Shown: positions 41,495 to 51,275, numbered from the stretch's first letter. The stretch is DNA of 64,000 bases from Rossellomorea aquimaris (GCF_020172085.1 NZ_JAIVAT010000007.1:682001-746000), one strand, 5' to 3'. Program-made: numbers and translations. The notes: generated by a model not told the origin, from the sequence alone.

Positions 41495-43234
41495 ATGAAC
41501 TTATTAAAAACTACTTTAAATCATTTTAAGCCATATTGGAAAACGTTATTGGTAGCACTTCTGTTTTCTATCATCGGCGGTCTCTTTACTATCGTTCCAT
41601 CGATTCTCGTGAAGCGATTGGTGGACGACGTCATCGTTGGAGGGGATCTGAACTTCCTGGTCTGGGTTGTCGCAGGGATTCTAGGTGCGTATCTTGGGAA
41701 GTCCCTGTTTGAAACGATGCAGGAATATGTGCAGGTGAAGATCGGTCTCGATGTGATCACGGATATGCAGATCCGGGCATTCAGGAAGCTGCACCGGACA
41801 CCGATGTCGTTCTTCTCGAAGACACCGAGGGGAGATATGCTTTTCCGCCTGACTCATGATGTGGAATCGATCCAGAATCTGAATAATACCGTTGTTCCCC
41901 GAATCCTGCAGCAGGTGGTGGGGGCGGTAGCGGCCTTTTCCACTGTGTTTGTTTTATTCTGGCCGGCAGCCATCGTGATGTTCGCGGTCTTTGCGATCTA
42001 TATCGTACCTTCCTTTACACTGGGGAAGAAGATGCGGAAGATGAGCGCCGTGCAGCGGGAAATGAGTGCGGATATGTATCAGCATCTGCAGGAAAGCATT
42101 GAAAGTGTCCGGTTGGTCAGAACCTATCAGACGCAGGATATGGAAGTCGGAACACAGGAAAAGAAGCTGAGTGATTGGAAGCAGTTCTCGATTCGTGCGG
42201 CCCTGATCGGGAAGGTGAACTGGCGTCTAGGGAATCTGTTTAACATCGCGGCACCCGGCGTGGTGATGTTGGTCGGTGGCTGGGCGATTTGGGACGGGAC
42301 GATCACGATCGGGACTCTCGTTGCCTGCCTGAGCTTTATCCCCATCATGTTCTTGCCTGTGAGGTCGATGGCAGAACATGCTTTGACAATTCAACAGGCC
42401 ATTCCAGCACTGCAGCGAATCTATGAATATTTCGATCTGCCGGAAGAACATGAAGAGAAGCTTCCTGCTTTTGGTCCGGTAAAAGGGAAAATAGACTTAC
42501 AGAATCTATGGTTTTCATATCCAGGTACGGATAAACAGGTGTTAAAGGGCGTTTCTTTGTCACTCGATCAGGGGAATCATATCGGGATCGTCGGAACGAG
42601 TGGTGGAGGAAAGAGTACGCTGGTTCAGCTGTTACTGGGCCTTTATGAACCGCAGCAGGGATCGGTGATGATTGATGACAAGAATTTATTTGACTATAAC
42701 CGAAACAGTTTCCGTCAGCAGGTAGGGGTGGTATCCCAGGAGACGTTTCTATTGAATAGTACCTTAAGGCAGAATCTGTTATACGGAAAACCCGATGCGA
42801 CGACCGAAGAACTCGATCAGGCTGTGGAAGCGGCAGGCTTGAAGGAATTGGTTCTTTCACTGGATGATGGGTATGAAACCATCGTCGGGGAAAGAGGATT
42901 GAAACTTTCCGGAGGACAGAGGCAGCGTGTCGCCCTCGCCCGTGCGATCCTGAGACAGCCACCTGTCCTGATCTTCGATGAAGCGACTTCTTCCCTGGAT
43001 GGGGAAACGGAAGAGCGGGTTCAGGCATCCTTGGAAAAACTGATTCCGGGCCGGACCACGATCACCATCGCTCACCGCCTTGTCACGGTGAGGAATGCCG
43101 ATGTCATCATTCTCCTCGATGGAGGAGTCGTGGCGGAAAAAGGCACTCATGAAGAATTGCTTCAGAAACAAGGAAAGTATTATGAATTATACAGGGCTCA
43201 ATATAGCGAGCTTGAAAGGGAGATGATCGGATGA
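41495..43234 (+). CDS. ABC exporter half-transporter 1
   Basis: 579 residues from the ATG at 41495 (GAGGGGG upstream). Six-span membrane domain in about 1-320, ABC domain with Walker A GTSGGGKST, signature LSGGQRQR, Walker B VLIFDEATS and H-loop TIAHRL. Overlaps the next gene by 4 bases (ATGA), so the two probably form one transporter, like BmrCD-type pairs. Both ATP sites look intact, unlike some asymmetric heterodimers. Substrate unknown. Confidence 0.9.
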   Translation: MNLLKTTLNHFKPYWKTLLVALLFSIIGGLFTIVPSILVKRLVDDVIVGGDLNFLVWVVAGILGAYLGKSLFETMQEYVQVKIGLDVITDMQIRAFRKLHRTPMSFFSKTPRGDMLFRLTHDVESIQNLNNTVVPRILQQVVGAVAAFSTVFVLFWPAAIVMFAVFAIYIVPSFTLGKKMRKMSAVQREMSADMYQHLQESIESVRLVRTYQTQDMEVGTQEKKLSDWKQFSIRAALIGKVNWRLGNLFNIAAPGVVMLVGGWAIWDGTITIGTLVACLSFIPIMFLPVRSMAEHALTIQQAIPALQRIYEYFDLPEEHEEKLPAFGPVKGKIDLQNLWFSYPGTDKQVLKGVSLSLDQGNHIGIVGTSGGGKSTLVQLLLGLYEPQQGSVMIDDKNLFDYNRNSFRQQVGVVSQETFLLNSTLRQNLLYGKPDATTEELDQAVEAAGLKELVLSLDDGYETIVGERGLKLSGGQRQRVALARAILRQPPVLIFDEATSSLDGETEERVQASLEKLIPGRTTITIAHRLVTVRNADVIILLDGGVVAEKGTHEELLQKQGKYYELYRAQYSELEREMIG

Positions 43235-45009
43235 CGGCCGTTCAAGGAAAGAATCGTGACGGAAGAAGGGTGCTGAGCTTTCTTCGTCCCTATAAAAAAT
43301 GGGTCATAGCAGATTCCGTCGTCATTGCCATCAGCCAGGTATTCTCGGCACTGATCCCGACACTCGCCCTCAGCTGGCTCGTGGACACGATCATCCCGAA
43401 AGAACACTATAACTGGCTATGGGGGCTCATGTGGCTCTTGATTTTATCTGCCGTACTGGATCTGGTCATGATGGTCATCGACGAATATTTCTGTCATCAG
43501 ACGGCGAAGACCGTGACGAACTGGCAGAAGCTGAGACTGTTTCGCCATCTGCAGATCGTCCCGTACTCGTTTTATCATCATAATTCCACAGGGGAGATGC
43601 TGGCGAGAGTGTCGGATGATCCGGATACGCTCCATAATTTTCTCGCATGGGAAGGCTCGACCTTCATGGCAAGCGTACAGGGGGTATTCATCTACAGCCT
43701 GGTGCTTCTCTGGATTCATCCCTATTTGATGATCACTAGTGTGGTCCTGGGTGTGATTTTCTATTGGACTTCGAATATGGTAGGGGCAAGGACCCGATTG
43801 GCGTCTGCAGATGCAAGGAAAGAAGCATCGAGATATCTTGAGAGACTGAGAGAATCAGTGACGGGAATTCATTTGTCACGGGTAATGGGTGTGTCGGATA
43901 GTGAAGTGGATAGCGTCATCTCCATTCGTGACAGCTTTGTGCAGCACTCAGTGAAAGAACTGAAAGCGAGGATGCAATCGGTTGTGGTCATCGCAAGTTA
44001 TAATGGATTTGCTCTCGGGCTGGTCTATTTGATCAGTACACTCTTAATCTGGAATCAAGGGCTGACGAGTGGTCAGATGCTGACAGCCGGTGGACTCGTG
44101 ACGATTGCAGCCAATGAGATGCAAAGGCTGCTCCGGAACTGGCTATCGGTGAGAAGAACGGGTCCGGCATTGGATCGTTCCGAGATTTTACTTGCTGAAG
44201 ATGTTTCTGAAGCCGAGGTGTCAGAAGGCATACAAGGGGAGCGAGCTCTTGGCAGCATCCGCCTTCAAGATGTAGCGTTTTCTTATCCTGGTAAAGATGA
44301 AAATGTATTAAAAGGCGTATCCTTTTCCATCGGAGCAGGGGAAAAATGGGCACTGGTAGGGCCAAGTGGTTCTGGAAAATCCACCATTGTCGATCTGATG
44401 TTCAAACTTTATGATACGGCAGTAGGCCGGATAGAGGTTGATGGTCGTGATATCAGGGAGTGGGACACAGCGTGGCTCCGGTCACAGATGTCGATCGTGA
44501 CTCAGGATGTTCTGCTTCGAAGCGGAACCCTGGCCGATAATCTTCGGATTGGAAAGCGGGATGCGACGGAGGAAGAACTCTTGAAAGCACTTGAAGACAG
44601 CGGGCTCGGTGACCTGATCGAAACGTTGCCGGAAGGGCTAGATACGTCAGTCGGTGAAAGGGGAAGCTTGCTCTCAGGCGGACAGAAACAGCGTCTATCC
44701 CTGGCGAGGGCCCTTTTGAAGGACGCGCCGATTTTAATCCTGGACGAAGCAAGTTCTGCCCTCGATCCCATAACGGAAACGAAAATCAATGAAGCCGTCC
44801 TTCGGGCAGGAAAGAATCAAACGATTATCATTGTTTCCCACCGGTTATCAACGGTCCTGTCTGCTGATCAAATTGTCGTTCTTGAGGATGGAAAGATTGT
44901 AGAACAAGGGAAGCATGGAGACCTGTTACAGAATCAATCGGGAGTGTATTCACGGTTGTTTGGCAGGGAAGCAGAAATCGGCGGAGCAACGATCGATTAT
45001 GTGTCGTGA
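43231..45009 (+). CDS. ABC exporter half-transporter 2
   Basis: 592 residues. Membrane domain about 1-330, then Walker A GPSGSGKST, signature LSGGQKQR, Walker B ILILDEASS and IVSHRLS. It starts by overlapping the previous gene (ATGA), a sign of translational coupling. Similarity to multidrug exporters does not settle the substrate. Confidence 0.9.
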   Translation: MTAVQGKNRDGRRVLSFLRPYKKWVIADSVVIAISQVFSALIPTLALSWLVDTIIPKEHYNWLWGLMWLLILSAVLDLVMMVIDEYFCHQTAKTVTNWQKLRLFRHLQIVPYSFYHHNSTGEMLARVSDDPDTLHNFLAWEGSTFMASVQGVFIYSLVLLWIHPYLMITSVVLGVIFYWTSNMVGARTRLASADARKEASRYLERLRESVTGIHLSRVMGVSDSEVDSVISIRDSFVQHSVKELKARMQSVVVIASYNGFALGLVYLISTLLIWNQGLTSGQMLTAGGLVTIAANEMQRLLRNWLSVRRTGPALDRSEILLAEDVSEAEVSEGIQGERALGSIRLQDVAFSYPGKDENVLKGVSFSIGAGEKWALVGPSGSGKSTIVDLMFKLYDTAVGRIEVDGRDIREWDTAWLRSQMSIVTQDVLLRSGTLADNLRIGKRDATEEELLKALEDSGLGDLIETLPEGLDTSVGERGSLLSGGQKQRLSLARALLKDAPILILDEASSALDPITETKINEAVLRAGKNQTIIIVSHRLSTVLSADQIVVLEDGKIVEQGKHGDLLQNQSGVYSRLFGREAEIGGATIDYVS

Positions 45010-45035
45010 TGCCTTGACAAAATAAATGAAATACT

Positions 45036-45073
45036 AAAAGGACGATTCCTAAACAGGAGATCGTCCTTTTTTA
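45036..45073. terminator. Terminator after the ABC pair
   Basis: Arms AAAAGGACGATTCCT and GGAGATCGTCCTTTT, then Ts. Between convergent genes. Confidence 0.85.
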
Positions 45074-45092
45074 CTAATCATGAATGATTCCA

Positions 45093-45296
45093 TTATCCAA
45101 CATTCTGGATCTGTTTCAATTCCTCCGTCAAGCGCAGGAACTCTTCTTTATTCCGATTGCGTAATGCCTGGTCAATACCTTGTGCGATTTGCTCTTTCCG
45201 AAATGTAAGCAGTGCCTCGTCCAATATCATTTCTGCAAATAGTGATTCCATGTGATTTACATCAGACTGCGGTGAGTTCAGCAAATACTTCTTCAT
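45093..45296 (-). CDS. Small IDEAL-domain protein
   Basis: 67 residues. The chain AEMILDEALLTFRKEQIAQGIDQALRNRNKEEFLRLTEELK is a clear full IDEAL domain, where the domain name refers to a conserved IDEAL-like ID-AL core. Function unknown. It shares this module with the protein at 37798. No ribosome site ambiguity: AGGAGCTGATTG precedes the ATG. Confidence 0.82.
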   Translation of the reverse strand: MKKYLLNSPQSDVNHMESLFAEMILDEALLTFRKEQIAQGIDQALRNRNKEEFLRLTEELKQIQNVG

Positions 45297-45375
45297 GACA
45301 ATCAGCTCCTTGACCTTTTTTCTATTATACTAACCATTAATAGAATATTCAAACATTTTATTTTAAAAAATATTC

Positions 45376-45406
45376 TTGCCCTCAACCTTGGTTCAGGGTG
45401 TATTCT
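45376..45406 (+). promoter_or_regulatory. MerR-type promoter of the SDR gene
   Basis: TTGCCC (45376-45381) and TATTCT (45401-45406) are 19 bp apart, the long spacer typical of MerR control. Between them the near-palindrome CCCT-C-AACC-TT-GGTT-C-AGGG fills 45379-45398. Confidence 0.72.
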
Positions 45407-45447
45407 TCAAATAGAACATCAAATTAAGATAAATGGAGGAAAAATAT

Positions 45448-46158
45448 ATGACAAAATATGCTTTAGTAACAGGCGCAAATAAAGGGATTGGGTACGAGGT
45501 TGTTAAACAGCTGGCTGAAAGTGGATACGAGGTTTTCCTGGGTGCACGAAATGAAGAGTTGGGGAAGAAAGCGGTGGAATCCTTGGGTTTGTCGAAGGTA
45601 AAGTTCGTTCAATTGGACATCTCTGATTCGCGGTCCATTCAAGACTCTGTCCGAACGATAGAGGGGATGACGGATCACCTTGATCTATTGATCAATAACG
45701 CAGGGATTGCATTGGATTTTAACATTCAACCAAGTGAAGTGAAAGTCGAGATGCTGCGTGACATCTTTAACGTGAACTTCTTTGGGACATTCCAAATGAT
45801 GCAAGCATATCTGCCTCTTTTGAAAAAGGAGAAGAACAGTAAGATTGTGAATGTGACGACCGATATGGCATCACAGACAATGTTCGATAATGGTGAGGTT
45901 CATCCTCTGAATATTCTGGGGTATAATTCTTCCAAGACAGCGGTGAACTCATTGACATTGTCATTAAGTAAAGAATTGGGCAGCGCGGGTCCAGAAGTCT
46001 TAGGTGTAACGCCTGGGTTCACTTCCACTGATTTAAACGGCAATGCCCCGGGTGGGAAAACGACGGCTGAAGGTGCTGAAGTCATTGTTCAATATGCGTT
46101 GAGTGAAACAAACTATCATGGTAAAATTCTTAATCATAATGGAGTCATTCCATGGTAA
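45448..46158 (+). CDS. Short-chain dehydrogenase/reductase
   Basis: 236 residues from the ATG at 45448; ATGGAGG before it is the ribosome site, so the ATG at 45433 is not used. NAD(P) motif TGANKGIG, LLINNAGIA, catalytic Ser region VTTDMAS with Tyr-Lys in GYNSSKTA. Similar SDRs act on aldehydes or quinones; substrate unknown. The MerR gene follows after 14 bases. Confidence 0.87.
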   Translation: MTKYALVTGANKGIGYEVVKQLAESGYEVFLGARNEELGKKAVESLGLSKVKFVQLDISDSRSIQDSVRTIEGMTDHLDLLINNAGIALDFNIQPSEVKVEMLRDIFNVNFFGTFQMMQAYLPLLKKEKNSKIVNVTTDMASQTMFDNGEVHPLNILGYNSSKTAVNSLTLSLSKELGSAGPEVLGVTPGFTSTDLNGNAPGGKTTAEGAEVIVQYALSETNYHGKILNHNGVIPW

Positions 46159-46172
46159 AAGGATGATAAACA

Positions 46173-46532
46173 ATGGACTATTCGATCGGGCAAGTTGCAA
46201 AGATGAACGATATGACGATTTCACAACTGCATTACTACGATCGCCAGGGGTTGCTGCCCTTCATCAAAAGGACTGATAGCGGTGACCGTACCTTCGACGA
46301 AGGCTCACTTAAATTCCTGGAGATGATCCTCTGTCTGAAAAACACGGGGATGCCGATCAAAAAGATCAGGGAATTTGTTCAGTGGACGATGGACGGGGAG
46401 CAGACTCTTCCTGAACGTATGGAGATGATGCTCGAGCAGGAACAAAATGTCCGTCAGCAAATAAAGGACATGGAAGCCAATCTGGAGAAAATACAGATGA
46501 AAATAAAGAGATATGAAAATGAGATGAAGTAA
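46173..46532 (+). CDS. MerR-family regulator
   Basis: 119 residues. MerR HTH YSIGQVAKMNDMTISQLHYYDRQGLLPF and the conserved RTFDEGSLKFL and LCLKNTGMPIKKIREF. The C-terminal helix is coiled-coil-like (MLEQEQNVRQQIKDMEANLEKIQ). No Cys pattern for a metal or redox site except Cys54, so aldehyde-type AdhR-like sensing is possible. The 45376 promoter is its likely target. Confidence 0.88.
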   Translation: MDYSIGQVAKMNDMTISQLHYYDRQGLLPFIKRTDSGDRTFDEGSLKFLEMILCLKNTGMPIKKIREFVQWTMDGEQTLPERMEMMLEQEQNVRQQIKDMEANLEKIQMKIKRYENEMK

Positions 46533-46537
46533 ATGGA

Positions 46538-46576
46538 AAAACCCGACTCTTTTTTTAGAATCGGGTTTTTTTATCA
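46538..46576. terminator. Terminator after merR
   Basis: Arms AAACCCGACTC and GAATCGGGTTT with T-runs on both sides; convergent with the YibE/F genes. Confidence 0.85.
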
Positions 46577-46591
46577 TTATTTTTTCCCTTG

Positions 46592-46605
46592 TGAGGTACG
46601 GACCT
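46592..46605 (+). repeat. One-mismatch copy of the TGAGGGACGGACCT repeat
   Basis: TGAGGTACGGACCT, one base from the 33631 arm. Just outside the 3' end of the YibE/F gene. Confidence 0.5.
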
Positions 46606-46606
46606 T

Positions 46607-47401
46607 CTATTGATCGACCGGAGGTTCATCTGGGACAGGGGACCTGTCCCTTCGTCCCACGAGATAATAGGCCGTGATGGCCGAGGTGACGGGGATGGCA
46701 AGGGCGACTCCGAGTCCTGCTGCACCGATGAAGATCATTTCGGATGTGAACACTTTGGAGTTTACGATTTCCCCGATGGAATACGAAAGATCTTTGAACC
46801 AGATCAGGAGCCCCATATATCCACCAAAGAAGGCAAAGAACAGCGTATTGGCGCTTGTTCCGAGAATATCCCTTCCAATGCTGATCCCGGATCTGAATAA
46901 GTCCTTTCTGCTGATCGTTGGGTTGTGGTAAGCCATTTCCTGCATAGGGGATGAAATGGCGATAGTCACATCAATGATCGCTCCGATCGTACTCATGATG
47001 ATCATGGAAGCCCCGATTTTCACAAAATCCACTCCGACATACAGGGAGAAAGCCCCGATTTCTTCGGTTTCTTCCTCGCTGAATCCCTGGATCATCGCCG
47101 CGTCGGTCAGCTCCAAAATGAAAAAGATCAGGGCACCTGTTGTGACAATCGTTGAGATGAAGGCCGTTACGGTCTTAATATTGATTTCACTGATGTAGAA
47201 CAATGAAATACAGCTGATCAAAACGCATGCGAACAATGTCAGGACGATCGGATTCATATCAGGGTCATTCATCATGATGATGGCGAGGAGAAGTACACCT
47301 GTATTAAGGAATAAAGCTACAAAGGACCTCGCCCCTTTCTTGCCTCCGACTCCGACCATGAGGGCAAAAAGGATAATGGCAAGCCATACTTGAACCGTCA
47401 T
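46607..47401 (-). CDS. YibE/F family membrane protein (second of pair)
   Basis: 264 residues, about seven membrane spans. YibE/F signature regions: ASMIIMSTIGAIIDVTIAISSPMQE and FRSGISIGRDILGTSANTLFFAFFG. The C-terminal tail SPVPDEPPVDQ is encoded by the GGGACAGG repeat. Overlaps the upstream gene by 4 bases. The function of YibE/F proteins is unknown; some are suggested transporters. Confidence 0.85.
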   Translation of the reverse strand: MTVQVWLAIILFALMVGVGGKKGARSFVALFLNTGVLLLAIIMMNDPDMNPIVLTLFACVLISCISLFYISEINIKTVTAFISTIVTTGALIFFILELTDAAMIQGFSEEETEEIGAFSLYVGVDFVKIGASMIIMSTIGAIIDVTIAISSPMQEMAYHNPTISRKDLFRSGISIGRDILGTSANTLFFAFFGGYMGLLIWFKDLSYSIGEIVNSKVFTSEMIFIGAAGLGVALAIPVTSAITAYYLVGRRDRSPVPDEPPVDQ

Positions 47402-48516
47402 GATGTCACCCGCTTTCTGTTAACAAAGTAGATAGCCGTATAAATGCCGATGGGAATCGCAAGTACGATGCCGATGCCTCCAGTGAGGGCCCTTGTCATT
47501 TCCAGAGAAAGATTCATGGAAAGGGTGAATCCGAGCGGTGATGCATTTTTAAAATAAAGGATGAGCATGGGAATGCCTCCGCTGATATAGACGAAAAACA
47601 AAATGTTTGTCATCGTCCCCATGATATCTTTTCCAATATCAAATCCTGACTTTCGAAGAGCTTCCGTGGAAATGTCAGGGTTTTTCTCAAAAAGTCCAAA
47701 GATCGAGGAAGACAGGGTAATCGCCACATCCATCACGGCACCCAGGCACCCAACCAGGATCCCTGCCATAAACACCATTTGATACGGCCGGGTGAGGTAC
47801 TGCATTTCCTCATATCGAAGTCCATTTCCTGCAGTGAAACGGATGACCACATAGCTGATGAGTAGCGTCATAAAAGTACAAATCAGGGTCGCCACCACTG
47901 CTGCGTAGGTCTTCTCATTAAAGCCATTTACCATTAACAAGGAAATGAGGGTGAAGAGAATCACTCCTACACTACAAGCTAGCAAGAGACTGATATTCTG
48001 CGAGTTCAGATAAGCATCCAACGCATAAGAAAGGATGAGGGCGTTCACTGCCAGTGTGATGAGGGAGAACAGCCCCTGCTTTTTCCCTACAATCAATAAG
48101 AAAAGGATAAAGGCCCAGGTGATGATCATAAGATATAGATCCCGTTTGACATCATCAATATTTCCAGTCAGCTTGCTGCCTTTTTGATGATCATCAATCG
48201 TAACAAATAATTCGTTCCCAGGTTTATATCGCTGATCGTTGGCACCCGACATGGAATATTTATTGGATAAGAGAATGGTCTCTCCTTTATGTTTTCCGTT
48301 TTTTAATACGGCTTTCAACTCCTGTATGTATACCTTGTCTTTATTTCCGGTTATATCCTCCATATCTGTCGTTTCTACAATCTTAGAGCTTGTCACTTCC
48401 GCAATCGGTCGGTCATAAAGCCCTTCATTGTGGGTGACGAAATATAAAGAAGCGAGAACACAGATAGCCAGGAAGGTTAAGAATAGTATTGTCTTATATT
48501 TTTCAAGTGCTTTCAT
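47398..48516 (-). CDS. YibE/F family membrane protein (first of pair)
   Basis: 372 residues. One N-terminal span, an extracellular domain (about 30-135), then about seven spans. Core VGCLGAVMDVAITLSSSIFG and FDIGKDIMGTMTNILFFVYISG. Bacillus genomes often carry such a long plus short YibE/F pair. Role unknown. It is first in the pair on the minus strand. Confidence 0.86.
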   Translation of the reverse strand: MKALEKYKTILFLTFLAICVLASLYFVTHNEGLYDRPIAEVTSSKIVETTDMEDITGNKDKVYIQELKAVLKNGKHKGETILLSNKYSMSGANDQRYKPGNELFVTIDDHQKGSKLTGNIDDVKRDLYLMIITWAFILFLLIVGKKQGLFSLITLAVNALILSYALDAYLNSQNISLLLACSVGVILFTLISLLMVNGFNEKTYAAVVATLICTFMTLLISYVVIRFTAGNGLRYEEMQYLTRPYQMVFMAGILVGCLGAVMDVAITLSSSIFGLFEKNPDISTEALRKSGFDIGKDIMGTMTNILFFVYISGGIPMLILYFKNASPLGFTLSMNLSLEMTRALTGGIGIVLAIPIGIYTAIYFVNRKRVTS

Positions 48517-48609
48517 GTTTCATCCTCCAACTCCTGGATGAATCATTCATCCAAATCGTAATCATTATTCCATAACAGCAGGGATTACGCAAAGACGAAC
48601 ATGAAAAAA

Positions 48610-48950
48610 GAGGCTGGGACAAAACTAGATAAATTTAATCTAAAGACAAACATTCTGTATTCATGATTTTATGAGGATTACGTGTTACACCGCTGTTGAT
48701 TTCCGTGCAAGACTTCGCTTTCCTCGGGCGGAAGGCGAGCCTCCTCGTCGCTATCGCTCCTGCGGGGTCTCACCTCTTCCGCTTTTCCCGCAGGAGTCTT
48801 CGTCATGCACTCCAATCAACAGCTAGAACCTGCAAAATACCCATTATATTCTTTAAGAACAATAAAAAAATCCGAACAAGTTCGATTTCCATTAAAGAAT
48901 TTCGAATCATTGTTCGGATTTTTTTGCTACAGCCCTTTTGTCCTTGCCTC
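48610..48950. repeat. Nested inverted-repeat element (about 341 bp)
   Basis: Ends GAGGCTGGGACAAAA (48610-48624) and TTTTGTCCTTGCCTC (48936-48950) are inverted. Inside, CTGTTGATT (48693-48701) pairs with AATCAACAG (48814-48822), and CTCCTGCGGG (48757-48766) with CCCGCAGGAG (48787-48796). I recognise the central GC-rich part as a repeat common between genes in Bacillus and relatives. It fills the gap between the YibE/F pair and the SdpI-like gene. Confidence 0.8.
48869..48925. terminator. Bidirectional terminator inside the repeat element
   Basis: AAAAATCCGAACAA pairs with TTGTTCGGATTTTT; the inner arms TTCGA and TCGAA add support. A-run before and T-run after. Confidence 0.85.
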
Positions 48951-49074
48951 TTCATAACGAGATTGTCACGCCGCTTTAGAAGCGTTACGCCAATCTTTTG
49001 AATGTGATTTCTCACCTTCTCCTTTAATGTAATGTATGAAACGGGTTTCAGAGCAAGGGGGAACCAAAAATATA

Positions 49075-49119
49075 TCGAAAAAATAAGAAGATCTGGCACT
49101 GATGTGGACAGATCTTCTT
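49075..49119 (-). terminator. Terminator of the SdpI-like gene
   Basis: AAGAAGATCTG (49085-49095) and CAGATCTTCTT (49109-49119), followed on the minus strand by ATTTTTTC. Confidence 0.85.
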
Positions 49120-49134
49120 TGGTGGATGAAATGT

Positions 49135-49467
49135 TTACAGTCTGTTGGCATAAAAGAAAATCCCTACAATAGGTGGAATGATCCATATGCACGGTAAAAA
49201 TACCAGTATCACCTCAGCTGTCCCCGTAAAAGGAGGCAAGAACAGAATGACGATTCCGGCCAGGCATAAAGGGAAAGACCAAAGGATCATCTGCATGGCG
49301 CCATACCGGTTAATCTTATACCAGGCTTCATCGGACTCAAATGATTTTGATATACGGATACCGTAAATGGTATTCATGCTGGCTTTCCCTAGAAGTAACG
49401 GGATGCAGAGACCGATATAGATAAGTGCTGCAGCAATGTTCGTGAGGGAAACGCCGATATTTTCCAA
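49135..49467 (-). CDS. SdpI-family membrane protein
   Basis: 110 residues from the TTG at 49467, about 7 bases after AAAGGGGG; the frame is open to 49500. Three membrane spans. The loop YGIRISKSFESDEAWYKINRYG is the SdpI/YhfL-type motif. SdpI is the immunity protein to the SdpC toxin in B. subtilis; most family members have no known role and no sdp toxin gene is nearby. Downstream of the S9 peptidase gene. Confidence 0.8.
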   Translation of the reverse strand: MENIGVSLTNIAAALIYIGLCIPLLLGKASMNTIYGIRISKSFESDEAWYKINRYGAMQMILWSFPLCLAGIVILFLPPFTGTAEVILVFLPCIWIIPPIVGIFFYANRL

Positions 49468-49499
49468 CCAGAAACCCCCTTTTGCAGAATGTAGTGGCA

Positions 49500-51275
49500 C
49501 TAAATCCCTGCCTCTACCAATCCATCCAGAAATGTGCGAATCGCTTTATAAGCCTGCATTTCATTTTTCTTCTTCGTAAATCCGTGCCCTTCATCAGAGA
49601 ACAGGAGATATTCAACAGGGATTCCTTTCTTTGTTAACTGATCTACAATGCGTTCCGACTCCTCGGTTTTCACCCTCGGATCATTCTCCCCATGAACAAT
49701 GAACATTGGCGAGTTCATGTGATCGATATAGGTAATAGGAGAATCCCTGATAAGCTTGTCATAGTCTTTTTCGGATTTCCGACCATTTGATCCATCAGTG
49801 GCTTCCAGCTTGCCTGTGCTTTCTGAAGGAAGGTCAGGAGATTGGAAATGCCAAAGATGTCTATGATTCCACAGAAGTATTCGGGATGCCGCCCGGCAAG
49901 AAGCAGGCTCATATACCCTCCATAGCTTCCGCCCATCGCGATGATCTTTCCTTTTTCGGCAATCCCTTCCTTGATGAGCCAATCCAACCCTGCCACACAG
50001 TCATATCGAGGTCCGTCCCCCCAGTTCTGTTCCACCATTTTCTCGAAGGAAGCTCCGTAGCGTTTGCTGCCCCTGAAGTTGGGGGCTAAGAGGGTGTAGC
50101 CGCTTTGGACCAGGTATTGAAACAGGGGTCTGTATTTCATCCGCTCCGTCTGCTGCGGTCCACCATGGGGCCAAAGAATACTATATCCGTTTGGTTTTTC
50201 CGGTTTGAATAGCAGGGCTTCGATTTCAAGTCCGTCACTGCTTTCATAATGCACGATGTCCGGTTTAATCATGCTTTCCTCTGAAACGCCAAGTACTTTG
50301 GCATTTGTCATCTGGGTCCACTCGCCGCTCGTATCTCTTTTGTAAATCGCATCGGTTCTATCAGCTGAAAGACCGAGCAGAAACAGGTTCCCTTTCTTGG
50401 TGATCTTTATTTTTTTGATGACATCACATGGGATACTGATGCGCTCCACCTTCAATGTCGACAAATCATACTCATATAGATGGTCTTTGACGCCTTTTTC
50501 TGTAGTGACGAGGATTCTATTCGACTTCTCGCAGTATTGAATCGATGTGCATTCTTCTTTTTCTAACGTAAAGACAGGGTGAAATTCATAGGTTGAAAGG
50601 TTAAAAGAAGCCAGGTATGAAAATTCTTCTCCATAGTTAGTCGTGAAATAGACGAAATCCTTTGTCAGAAGAACATCATTGATCATATGAGGACTTGCAG
50701 GGTCCGGAACCATCGGGATTTTCTTATTGCCAGACTGATAGAAGGCAGTGGCATAGGTGTTGGAGTAGGTTTCTGTGAATACATAGCTTCCATCGGCAGA
50801 TACGGCTGCCACCACGATGGGGGCTTCTTTTCCTTCCTGGATTAACATGGTTTGCCCTGTTTGTAAATCTGTTTTGTAGATGTTCATTAATGGATTTTCG
50901 TGATTGGTAGAGTAATACATTTCCTGATTATCTGTAAAATAGGCATGATAACAGGTGGAACCGGATTCCTCCTCATGAAAGGGAACCGGGGTTCCTCCTG
51001 ATAGAGACATATAATGCAGATGGTAATTTTCATCTCCATCCACCTCAAATGTTGCGACGATCTGATCCTGACCGATGTGGATGAGGCTGCTGTTCTGGTT
51101 GATGGTCGTCAGGGGGTAGGGGAACAGGTGGGGAAGATCCATCGCCCAAAGGTTATAGTTTCCGTTTAGATTGGTACTAAACACAAGAGTGTCTTCGGAT
51201 TCATTCACATGGAAAGTACTGATTTCAATGGTGTGGAAATAATGTTCGACTTCAGGTGATGTGCGGATAGGACAT
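49500..51275 (-). pseudogene. S9 prolyl-oligopeptidase-family gene with apparent frameshifts
   Basis: The beta-propeller part (TSPEVEHYFHTIEI, ANLNG-like FSTNLNGNYNLWAMDL) and the hydrolase core with GGSYGGY lie in one frame down to about 49775. The rest, with HGENDPRV and DEGHGF (acid and His), is in the next frame. The junction is CCG-AAAAA-GAC at 49767-49774; one extra base would restore GNPEKDYDKL. At the 5' end the best ribosome site and ATG (51275) are also one base out of frame with the body: removing one C near 51272 gives MSIRTSPEVEH. So either two inactivating indels or two sequence errors. Confidence 0.75.

Noticed and set aside
42345-43028. 227-codon minus-strand frame opposite the first ABC gene
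   Set aside because: Antisense of a clear ABC ATPase domain; no independent support.
48803-49192. 129-codon minus-strand frame across the repeat element
   Set aside because: It spans the terminator hairpin and repeat, has no ribosome site and no recognisable protein features.
49135-49467. Sdp cannibalism immunity gene
   Set aside because: SdpI-like fold but no sdpA, sdpB or sdpC gene within the window.
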